6,260 bases of DNA from Opitutia bacterium. GTDB lineage: Bacteria; Verrucomicrobiota; Verrucomicrobiia; Opitutales; Opitutaceae. Shown here one piece after another: positions 1 to 5,690 of this stretch (position 1 is the first letter of the stretch; each line of letters opens with the position of its first letter). The stretch spans positions 1-6,260 of the forward strand of contig JANXWT010000313.1 in assembly GCA_025351035.1 (NCBI GenBank), in the 5' to 3' direction. The notes beneath the pieces are model-generated. The model ran no database searches. It worked only from the letters and a program-made list of their open reading frames with translations, and was not told the DNA's origin. The position numbers were made by a program, and so were the translations under genes.

Positions 1-23
1 TCGCGGCATAAAGCCGCTCCTAC
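1..23 (-). repeat. REP-like palindrome, possibly truncated by window edge
   Basis: Read on the minus strand this begins GTAGGAGCGGC and continues into a short hairpin. The stem is the 5-bp pair gcggc (3-7) and gccgc (13-17) around the loop ataaa (8-12). A GTAG tetranucleotide next to an imperfect palindrome is the classic layout of bacterial REP elements, the kind mobilised by RAYT (Y1-family) transposases. The pair at 2128-2201 has the same GTAGG(A/G)GCG opening and the same spacing, so the two loci look like relatives. A partner copy may lie to the left of the window. Assignment to a REP family is inferred from pattern alone, and no RAYT gene is visible here. Confidence 0.5.
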
Positions 24-103
24 AGTTCAGACCAATCGCCTTCGCGCTCTAGCCCCAGCCTTTTTTCTTTCCGCCGAGGAAAAGCCAACTACCTTGGCCG
101 ACA

Positions 104-601
104 GTGTCGTCACCCGCTCACAAGGCCCTCAAGCCCATCGCCGTCTTCGAAGCGTTCAAGGGCGCCGTCGTCCTCGTTGCCGGCTTCGGCCTGCTGAGTT
201 TCCTCGGCAAGGACGCCGATGATCTCGCCGAACGCCTCGTGCACCGCATGCACCTCGACCCGGCGAACCACTACCCGCAGATTTTCATCCGGGCGATGAA
301 CGAAATCAGCGACACCAACCTGTGGCTGATGGCCGGATTCGCGGCGCTCTACGCCGCCGTGCGTTTCGCCGAAGCCTACGGCCTCTGGCACGAGCGGCGC
401 TGGGCCGAGTGGCTCGCAGCGATCAGCGGCGGTGTCTACGTGCCCATCGAGATCTACGAACTCGCGCACAAAATCACTTGGATCCGGGTCAGCGCGCTCG
501 TGCTCAATCTCGCCGTCGTCGCCTACATGGTCTGGCTGCTCACCGAGTCCCGCCGCCGCCACGCCGCCGCACTCGCTGCGGCGGCCGAGAAAAAGAACTG
601 A
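104..601 (+). CDS. DUF2127-type small integral membrane protein
   Basis: This 165-residue protein resembles the DUF2127 family of small membrane proteins, whose biochemical role is unknown. Four hydrophobic stretches are visible, at roughly residues 18-35, 71-89, 101-118 and 128-147. The first follows the IAVFEAFKG segment (12-20) typical of the family's N-terminus, and the segment around 36-62 is probably extra-membrane. The tail (149-165) is rich in Arg, Ala and Lys and likely faces the cytoplasm. The start is a GTG: no in-frame ATG lies nearby upstream, and the family motif begins about ten residues later. A GAGGA at 76-80 is too far from the GTG (23 bases) to be a convincing ribosome binding site. 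SurE follows after 38 bases on the same strand, so co-transcription is possible. Identification is from remembered family pattern, and function is unassigned. Confidence 0.7.
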   Translation: MSSPAHKALKPIAVFEAFKGAVVLVAGFGLLSFLGKDADDLAERLVHRMHLDPANHYPQIFIRAMNEISDTNLWLMAGFAALYAAVRFAEAYGLWHERRWAEWLAAISGGVYVPIEIYELAHKITWIRVSALVLNLAVVAYMVWLLTESRRRHAAALAAAAEKKN

Positions 602-639
602 CAGCAAGCGCGGTTCGCGAACACTCGGCGCTCCACACA

Positions 640-1416
640 ATGAAGCTCCTGGTCACGAACGACGACGGCATCCACTCCCTTTTTCTGCACGAACTCATCG
701 CCGCCCTGCGCGCCGCCGGTCACGATCTGTTCGTCGTCGCGCCCGCCACCGAGCAGAGCTGGACCGGTGCCTCCAAGACCCGCCATCGCCCGGTGAAGGC
801 CGGTGCGGTTGATCGCGGCTTCGGCTGCCCGACGTGGATTGTCGACGGCACGCCGTCCGACTGTGTGAACATCGCGCTCAGTCATCTCCTCAAGGACCCG
901 GTCGACGGCGTCGTCAGCGGCATCAACATGGGTTTCAACTGCTCGCTCGGCTTCATCCTCGCCAGCGGCACCGTCGCGGGCGCCTGGGAAGGCGCGTTGC
1001 ACGGCTTGCCGGCTCTCGCCGCCTCGCAAGATATTTCCGGCGAAACCTACAAGCACCTGAAGGAACACGGCGGTCAGCCCGACGGTGAACTCCTCGCCAC
1101 CCTCAGGATCAGCGCCGCCCACATCGCCCGCCTCGTCCCACCGCTCTTCGCCGCGACCCCGCTCGACAGTTTCACGGTGCATTCGCTGAATTTTCCCCTG
1201 CCCTGCGCTGCCGACACGCCCGTGCAGCGCACGGTGCCCGCGCAGGTCCATGTGCCCGGCCTCTTCAGCCCCGCAGCCGACGACGGCTCACACCGCCTCC
1301 TCTGGGGCAAGATTCACGACGTCTCGCCCGCCGCACCGCTCACCGATGTCCGCTGCCTCGAGCAGGGCCACATCAGCCACTGCGTCCTTGATTACCGCAA
1401 ACTCGGGCATCCATGA
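640..1416 (+). CDS. surE: SurE-family 5'-nucleotidase (nucleoside monophosphate phosphatase)
   Basis: SurE proteins are metal-dependent phosphatases that remove the 5' (sometimes 3') phosphate from nucleoside monophosphates, releasing nucleosides in the cytoplasm. The 258-residue product has the expected length. It opens with MKLLVTNDDGI, where Asp8 and Asp9 are the metal-binding pair. QSWTGAS (39-45) occupies the place of the usual RSGxGxS loop, with Ser40 as the probable ligand. GTPSDCVNIAL (70-80) and VVSGINMG (91-98, Asn96) complete the site, followed by ASGTVAGAWEGALHGLPALA (108-127). The C-terminal WGK and TDVRCLEQGHIS segments also fit the family. The reading frame stays open upstream to 322, but family homology begins exactly at the ATG at 640, so that start is chosen; no clear Shine-Dalgarno precedes it. 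The stop overlaps the next gene's ATG by four bases (ATGA). The altered Ser and Asn loops suggest a divergent subfamily. Confidence 0.88.
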   Translation: MKLLVTNDDGIHSLFLHELIAALRAAGHDLFVVAPATEQSWTGASKTRHRPVKAGAVDRGFGCPTWIVDGTPSDCVNIALSHLLKDPVDGVVSGINMGFNCSLGFILASGTVAGAWEGALHGLPALAASQDISGETYKHLKEHGGQPDGELLATLRISAAHIARLVPPLFAATPLDSFTVHSLNFPLPCAADTPVQRTVPAQVHVPGLFSPAADDGSHRLLWGKIHDVSPAAPLTDVRCLEQGHISHCVLDYRKLGHP

Positions 1417-2132
1417 AGCTGGTGATCTTCGACATGGACGGCACGCTGACCGATGGCTTCGCCTTCGAGGAGAATATCTACGTCCGCACTTTCGCCCAAG
1501 CCTTCAACCTGCCAGACGTGCGGATCGAATGGGCCTCCTATCCCCACACCAGTTCCTCCTACTGCCTCGAAGCCGTCCTGCGCGAGCGCTGTGCCCGGAC
1601 CGCGACACCCGAGGACTCCCGCACCGTCCAGCGTGTGATGATTGAGCTCATGGCCGACATCCAGCGCCGCACCGGCCGCTGCACGCGCGAGATCCCCGGC
1701 GCGGCCGCCGCCTTGCGCGAACTCCGCCGCCGCGGCTACGCCGTCGCCGTCGCCTCCGGCGACTGGGAGGCCACCGCGCGCCACAAGTTCGCCACCGCGG
1801 GCATCCCGTTCGACGACCTGCCCTCCGCCTTCTGCGACGTCGCCCACGCCCGCACAGAAATCATGCAGACTGCGCTCGCTCGGGCGGCGGCACACCATGG
1901 TCGCGCAGCCTTTGACCGCATCACCTACGTCGGCGACGCCCCGTGGGATGTCCGCGCCTGCCGCGAACTCGGCTGGCCCCTCGTCGCCATTGGCCAGGAC
2001 GATCAGGCGACGCACCTCCACTCACTCGGCGTCGCCCAAGTGCTCCCGCACTACCTCGACCTCGACGCCTTCCTCCGCGCTGTCGAGCAGGCGACGAGCC
2101 CGCGCGCCACGGAATCCAATCTTCCGTCGTAG
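1413..2132 (+). CDS. HAD-superfamily hydrolase (phosphoglycolate phosphatase-like)
   Basis: This 239-residue protein carries all four HAD motifs: DMDGT (7-11, nucleophile Asp7 and acid/base Asp9), VAVASGD (111-117, Ser115), the motif III lysine at Lys125, and YVGDAPWD (172-179, Asp175 and Asp179). Residues about 15-90 would form a helical cap of the C1 type, as in phosphoglycolate phosphatase and beta-phosphoglucomutase relatives. All catalytic residues are present, so phosphatase activity on a small phosphorylated metabolite is likely; the substrate cannot be read from sequence. Its ATG overlaps the surE stop (ATGA), implying translational coupling, and a role in nucleotide or sugar-phosphate breakdown is a reasonable inference. 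The TAG stop is supplied by the GTAG of the adjoining REP-like repeat, so the last few residues may have been set by insertion of that element. Confidence 0.85.
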   Translation: MKLVIFDMDGTLTDGFAFEENIYVRTFAQAFNLPDVRIEWASYPHTSSSYCLEAVLRERCARTATPEDSRTVQRVMIELMADIQRRTGRCTREIPGAAAALRELRRRGYAVAVASGDWEATARHKFATAGIPFDDLPSAFCDVAHARTEIMQTALARAAAHHGRAAFDRITYVGDAPWDVRACRELGWPLVAIGQDDQATHLHSLGVAQVLPHYLDLDAFLRAVEQATSPRATESNLPS

Positions 2133-2201
2133 GGGCGCAGACTTGCTGCGCCCTCAATGGCGTTCGACACGGAGCGGACGCAGCAAGACCGCGCCCCTAC
2201 G
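2128..2201. repeat. Inverted pair of REP-like palindromes (BIME-like)
   Basis: Two 23-base arms, 2128-2150 and 2179-2201, are inverted copies of each other with only two mismatches, separated by 28 bases. Each outer end carries GTAGGGGCGC. The left arm and its flank also fold on themselves: gggcgcag (2133-2140) pairs perfectly with ctgcgccc (2146-2153) around acttg. The right arm has a similar but imperfect small hairpin, with an A-C mismatch. GTAG plus palindrome in head-to-head pairs is the BIME arrangement of REP elements. The pair fills the whole convergent gap between the HAD stop (2130-2132, inside the repeat) and the add stop (2203-2205). It could form a long stem in transcripts from either side and so act as a bidirectional 3' barrier. 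No U-tract follows on either strand, so it is not a standard intrinsic terminator. Confidence 0.75.
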
Positions 2202-2202
2202 G

Positions 2203-3198
2203 TCATGTTCGCTTCTTCGCCACCAGCGCCGCCTTCTCCTCTGCACTGAGAAAGGCGATTTCGAGTGAGTTGCGCTGGGCGCGCTCGATCTCGGCCGTCG
2301 TTAATCCGGCCGCCGGCGCGGCGACCTCGTATTCGTGCCGCAAGTCGATGCCGCTGATCACCGGATCGTCGGTGTTGATCGTTGCGAGCAGGCCGTGCGC
2401 GAGAAACTGCTTCAACGGATGCGCTGCAAAACTCGGCACGGTGTTCGTCTGCACGTTGCTCGTCAGGTTCATTTCCATCCCGATGCGGTGTTCCGCGAGA
2501 TAGTCCATCAGCTTGGGATCGTCGATGGCGCGGATGCCGTGACCGATGCGTGTCGCGCCGAGTTCGCGCAACGCCGCCCACACGCTCGGCGCGCCGCCGG
2601 CCTCGCCCGCGTGCACCGTGATCGCCCAACCGGCATCGCGTCCGCGCTTGAAATGCCCGGCGAACAACTCCGCCGGAAAATTCTTTTCGTCGCCCGCGAG
2701 ATCGAGTGCCGTGATGCGTGCCCGCTGCGTCAACAAGGCGTCCAACTCGATCCGGCAGGCTTCAACGCCAAATGTCCGGCTGAGGATGCCGATGAGTTTC
2801 ACCTTCACGCCGGTTTTGGCGCGGCCTTCCTCAATGCCGGCGACGACCGCCTCGGTCACCTTCGCCGCATCGAGTTGGTGCGGTCGCGCCATAAAATATG
2901 GACTGAAACGCAATTCGAGATAATCGATGCCCTCGGCTTTGGCGTCCTCGACATTCTCCCGCGCAATGCGGCGGCAAGCGTCGTAGTCGGCCAGCACGGC
3001 CGTCATCCAATGCAATTTGTTGAGGAACGAAATCAAGTCCGGCAGCACGCCCTCGATCTGCACGTGCGGCCGCAATGCTTCGATGGTGCCGCCGGGCACC
3101 TTGATATTGTGCTGCCGGCCGAGATCGAGGATCGTCGCGAGACGGACGTTGCCGTCGAGGTGGCGGTGCAGGTCGATGAAAGGGAGGGAGGGATTCAT
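2203..3198 (-). CDS. add: Adenosine deaminase
   Basis: This enzyme hydrolyses adenosine or deoxyadenosine to inosine or deoxyinosine and ammonia, using a zinc ion in a TIM-barrel amidohydrolase fold in the cytoplasm. At 331 residues it is almost the length of E. coli Add and resembles it throughout. DLHRHLDGN (9-17) gives zinc ligands His11 and His13. ELRFSPYFMA, KLIGILSRTFG and ALDLAGDE (164-171) follow. VHAGEA (195-200) supplies His196 and catalytic Glu199, RIGHG supplies His220, and NTDDP (275-279) supplies zinc ligand Asp277 and Asp278. The C-terminal HEYEVAAPAAGL and FLSAEEK are also Add-like. Adenine deaminases and aminodeoxyfutalosine deaminases share the fold, but the HRHLDGN opening and overall match favour adenosine. 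It is the last gene of a three-gene minus-strand operon, 7 bases after the permease. No Shine-Dalgarno is evident, so it may depend on translation of the permease. Confidence 0.92.
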   Translation of the reverse strand: MNPSLPFIDLHRHLDGNVRLATILDLGRQHNIKVPGGTIEALRPHVQIEGVLPDLISFLNKLHWMTAVLADYDACRRIARENVEDAKAEGIDYLELRFSPYFMARPHQLDAAKVTEAVVAGIEEGRAKTGVKVKLIGILSRTFGVEACRIELDALLTQRARITALDLAGDEKNFPAELFAGHFKRGRDAGWAITVHAGEAGGAPSVWAALRELGATRIGHGIRAIDDPKLMDYLAEHRIGMEMNLTSNVQTNTVPSFAAHPLKQFLAHGLLATINTDDPVISGIDLRHEYEVAAPAAGLTTAEIERAQRNSLEIAFLSAEEKAALVAKKRT

Positions 3199-3205
3199 GG
3201 GCGGA

Positions 3206-4813
3206 TCAGGCGACTTCGTCGTCCGCGCGGGGCACGGTGACGTATTTCGTCAGCAGAAAAATCACGGCCGCCAAAGCGTAGCCGAGCGCGGTGGTGCCCG
3301 CCGGGAAAAGGGCGTGGCCCGGCTTCCACTGTCCGCTGAGCCAAGTCAACAGCGGGAGGTCGATCACGGTGTCGCGGCCCGTCAGCGCATAGGAGTGCAT
3401 CAGGCCCGTCAGCGCCAGCAGCGCGCCGACGCCGGCCCACGCAGCGGCGCGCAACCAAGCGCGGTCAACCAGGCACACGACGATCGCCGACCAGATCATG
3501 GCCGAATAGAGGAAACCCTGTTCGAGGGCGAACCCGCCGCCGAGGAAGGCCCCGGCCGCATGCGCCGACTTGAGCAAGGCCGGGCTGAGCGTTGCGCCGG
3601 CCGCGCCGAGCGCCGTCTTCACAATAAGCATTGTCCACGCCGCCAGCGCCGGCAACAGGCCCACAATCACGGCGGGATAGTATTTTTTCGGCGTCACCTC
3701 GAACGCCTGCGCCGCGATGATGATGCCGATCCAGAGAATGATCGCCACGCCCGCTTCGGACGGGATGAGCCAGGTCAACGCCGCCATCGTGCCAGTGAGA
3801 CAGACGAGTGTGATGGCGGCTCCGTTCAGCACCGAATAGCCGGCGCGTGCGCCGAGTTTTTTCCACGCCGGGTGCCCGATGTAGATCGACGTGGGAAACG
3901 GCGAGCCGAAGCAGGCGGCCGCAATGGTGCCCAGTCCGTTGGCCACAAGGCTTGGAGTCACCGGGTAGTCGTCACCGGCCGCCGCCGCCGACTCGATGTT
4001 TTGGAGCGACGCGAGCACGCCGAGCAAGCCGATCGGGATCACCACCGACAGGTAGGCGACAATGTGCCCGCCGCCGAGCGCGGCCCACAACTCGCCAAAG
4101 ATCGGCTGGGGTAAATAGAGATGCAGGTGCGCCAGCGGGGCCGCCGCCGCGCCGCCCACCGGGGCCAGGCCCGTAGCCCACGCCAGCAGGGTTCCGACCG
4201 CCAGCACCACCACCGTCGCCGGCACGCCGCCGCGAAACCGCACCCGGCCAAAGAAAACCATGAAGACCAACACGAGTGTCGTCAGCCCCACGATCGGCGC
4301 CGCGAAAATCTGAAACAAAAAGGCCAGCCCGAGAAAGCCCAGTCCCACTCCGCCCAGCGTCGCCAGCATCGCGGCCTGCGGGGTGTGCCGGCGGATCCAC
4401 CCGGCGATGAACGCGCAGCTGAATTCCAGCACGCCGCCGAGGAAACACGCGACGAGCCCCGCGTGCCAAGCGAAGCGCTCGGGCTCGGCCATGCCCAGCG
4501 AGAGCGCGAGTTGCTTGGCCGGCAACATCACGAGAAACACATGGGCAAACAAGCCGGGCGTGCTGATGCCGTAGGGCAACGCGCAGACATCGGTGCGCTG
4601 CTCGCGCTTCGCCAGTTGCAGCGCCTGCCATGCGTAGAAAAGATTCCCCACTAAAAACGAAATGGCGACTCCGGGAAGGATCCGGCCGTAAACCAGCTCG
4701 GGCGAAAACCCGAGCACCCCGATGCAGAGCGGCGCGAGGATGAGCAGCTGGACGAGATTGTTGACGAAGGCCGCGACGAAGCCCTCCCCGTCGCCCGCGG
4801 AGAACAGTTTCAT
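3206..4813 (-). CDS. NCS2/AzgA-like purine (xanthine/uracil-type) permease
   Basis: This 535-residue, very hydrophobic inner-membrane protein has about 12-14 predicted helices and resembles nucleobase:cation symporters of the NCS2 family, nearest the AzgA branch. ALPYGIST (78-85) matches the short motif in the first repeat. SLQNIESAAAAGDDYP (269-284) corresponds to the TM8 substrate-binding segment, with Glu274 in the place of the conserved NCS2 glutamate. NGLGTIAAACFGSPFPTS (292-309) corresponds to the TM10 region, followed by GARAGYSVLNG (321-331). The likely cargo is a purine base such as hypoxanthine, adenine or xanthine with a proton, but direction and substrate are inferred. The frame stays open to 5209, yet similarity starts at MKLFSAGDGEGF, and a strong GGAGGAG sits 8 bases upstream. 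The ATG overlaps the nucleosidase stop as ATGA, and add follows after 7 bases, so the three genes form an operon. Confidence 0.85.
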   Translation of the reverse strand: MKLFSAGDGEGFVAAFVNNLVQLLILAPLCIGVLGFSPELVYGRILPGVAISFLVGNLFYAWQALQLAKREQRTDVCALPYGISTPGLFAHVFLVMLPAKQLALSLGMAEPERFAWHAGLVACFLGGVLEFSCAFIAGWIRRHTPQAAMLATLGGVGLGFLGLAFLFQIFAAPIVGLTTLVLVFMVFFGRVRFRGGVPATVVVLAVGTLLAWATGLAPVGGAAAAPLAHLHLYLPQPIFGELWAALGGGHIVAYLSVVIPIGLLGVLASLQNIESAAAAGDDYPVTPSLVANGLGTIAAACFGSPFPTSIYIGHPAWKKLGARAGYSVLNGAAITLVCLTGTMAALTWLIPSEAGVAIILWIGIIIAAQAFEVTPKKYYPAVIVGLLPALAAWTMLIVKTALGAAGATLSPALLKSAHAAGAFLGGGFALEQGFLYSAMIWSAIVVCLVDRAWLRAAAWAGVGALLALTGLMHSYALTGRDTVIDLPLLTWLSGQWKPGHALFPAGTTALGYALAAVIFLLTKYVTVPRADDEVA

Positions 4814-5595
4814 CGGCGTGTCTCCTCCCCGGCCGCAAGACAGCCGATGAAATGCATCGTCCAGCGCGCGGCGGCGGCCGCGGCCGTCTGCCCGAGCCGG
4901 CGGTAATCGCCTCCGGGGTTGGGCTGCGTGCGATTGCTGCCGGCGCGAAACACGATGTGCGGCACGCCGAGCTGCCCGCACACCTGCGCGATGGCCGCAC
5001 TCTCCATCTCCATCAAATCCGGCGCGAGCTTGGCCCGCAGGTCCGCGATCTTGGCCGCGGACACGCCGAATAAATCGCTCGCCGCGACGACCCCGGGGCA
5101 CACGCCGGGCTGATACGTCTGGCCGTCTACCGTCACTGGCTCCGCCATGTAGGTGCGGACGGCGCTCCGGGCCAGCCGCAGCAGGCGCGGATCGGGCCGG
5201 TAAAACCACGAGGTCATCTGCCCGGGCCGCGGACCGCGGACCGCCCGATAAACCATGCCCCGGTCGGTGAGACTGCCAGCCGCGTGGTGGATGGTCTTCG
5301 TGGAGATAATGGTGTCGCCCGGGCGCAGGCGCGGATTCAACCGCGAGCCCGTGCCGGAGACAATGACCTCCGTCGGCCGGAAGGCGTGCACAAACAAAGT
5401 GGCGACCATCGCGCCGTTGGTCACGCCGACGCCCGTGACCGCAGTCACCACCCGCCGGCCCCGGAGCTCACCGGTGAGATACGGGAAACCGGCCAGCCGG
5501 CCGGATTTTTTCCGCGACATCTGCGCGCGGAAGAGCCGGATTTCCGATGGCATCGCGCCGAGCAAGAGGGTCAGCGCGCGGGGTAGCTTCGGCAT
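4810..5595 (-). CDS. MTA/SAH-nucleosidase-like purine nucleoside phosphorylase/hydrolase
   Basis: This 261-residue protein belongs to the PNP/UDP phosphorylase superfamily, closest in pattern to MTA/SAH nucleosidase, which cleaves the N-glycosidic bond of purine nucleosides. GAMPSEI (13-19, Glu18) matches the catalytic-site GAMEEEV of E. coli MTAN. TGVGVTNGAMVATLFV (54-69) and SGTGSRLNPRLRPGDTIIS (80-98) match the ribose-binding and GxxxxxxVGD segments. MEMESAAIAQVC (195-206) includes the ribose-contacting Glu198. RAGSN (217-221) aligns with RAISD, so the catalytic Asp is Asn221 here. It is about 30 residues longer than E. coli MTAN, mainly in the middle. No Shine-Dalgarno precedes the ATG at 5595; Met15 is too deep in the first strand to be a good alternative start. 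It is first in the operon with the permease and add. Substrates could be MTA, SAH, inosine or futalosine; the Asn makes standard MTAN activity doubtful. Confidence 0.8.
   Translation of the reverse strand: MPKLPRALTLLLGAMPSEIRLFRAQMSRKKSGRLAGFPYLTGELRGRRVVTAVTGVGVTNGAMVATLFVHAFRPTEVIVSGTGSRLNPRLRPGDTIISTKTIHHAAGSLTDRGMVYRAVRGPRPGQMTSWFYRPDPRLLRLARSAVRTYMAEPVTVDGQTYQPGVCPGVVAASDLFGVSAAKIADLRAKLAPDLMEMESAAIAQVCGQLGVPHIVFRAGSNRTQPNPGGDYRRLGQTAAAAAARWTMHFIGCLAAGEETRR
4822..4828 (-). promoter_or_regulatory. Shine-Dalgarno sequence of the permease gene
   Basis: On the minus strand GGAGGAG lies within the end of the nucleosidase gene, 8 bases before the ATG at 4813-4811. It is the only textbook ribosome binding site I find in the window. 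It decides the permease start in favour of 4813 over the longer open frame reaching 5209. A strong site at an ATGA overlap would allow both re-initiation and independent loading, perhaps needed for high synthesis of a membrane protein. Confidence 0.8.
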
Positions 5596-5641
5596 GGGCG
5601 AGGACTAGAGAGATTTTTCCACCGTAGCACGGAGAAATTTT

Positions 5642-5667
5642 CAGGCGGCGGTTGCGTTCGCCGCCTG
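5642..5667. promoter_or_regulatory. Perfect 9-bp inverted repeat in divergent intergenic region
   Basis: caggcggcg (5642-5650) and cgccgcctg (5659-5667) are exact reverse complements around the 8-base loop gttgcgtt. The repeat lies in the 95-base region between the divergent nucleosidase (start 5595) and ABC ATPase (start 5691) genes, 24 bases before the ATPase ATG. With no gene ending here, an operator or a 5'-leader hairpin of the ATPase transcript is more likely than a terminator. No good T-tract follows on either strand. Its high GC content means a chance or structural repeat cannot be excluded. Confidence 0.45.
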
Positions 5668-5690
5668 CCCGTGTTTAGTCGCCCCCTCCG

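Noticed and set aside
58..70. T-rich run (ttttttcttt) before the DUF2127 gene as an intrinsic terminator
   Set aside because: No GC stem lies directly before it. The hairpin at 3-17 is more than 40 bases away.
322..639. Upstream extension of the surE frame
   Set aside because: It overlaps the DUF2127 gene in a different frame, is Arg-rich shadow sequence, and SurE homology begins exactly at the ATG at 640.
2128..2201. Recombination attachment site or integron attC
   Set aside because: No integrase, no attC core sites and no cassette structure. The GTAG head and inverted pairing fit REP elements better.
2335..4114. Long plus-strand open frames opposite add and the permease
   Set aside because: They are antisense shadows caused by high GC and few stop codons. 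Their His- and Arg-rich translations match no family, while the minus strand codes for clear enzymes.
4814..5209. N-terminal extension of the permease frame up to 5209 (132 extra residues)
   Set aside because: It lies wholly over the nucleosidase gene in another frame, is rich in Arg, Gly and Ala with no family resemblance, and the strong GGAGGAG plus ATGA overlap fixes the start at 4813.
5614..5641. Imperfect palindrome around ccgt-agc-acgg flanked by T-rich and A/T-rich ends
   Set aside because: The exact pairing is only four bases with scattered matches outside it. It faintly resembles degenerate intergenic repeats but is too weak to call.
5652..5679. Possible promoter for the ABC gene: TTGCGT and TTTAGT, 16 bases apart
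   Set aside because: Only 3 and 4 of 6 consensus positions match, and the -35 falls within the inverted repeat. This is within chance in a 95-base region.
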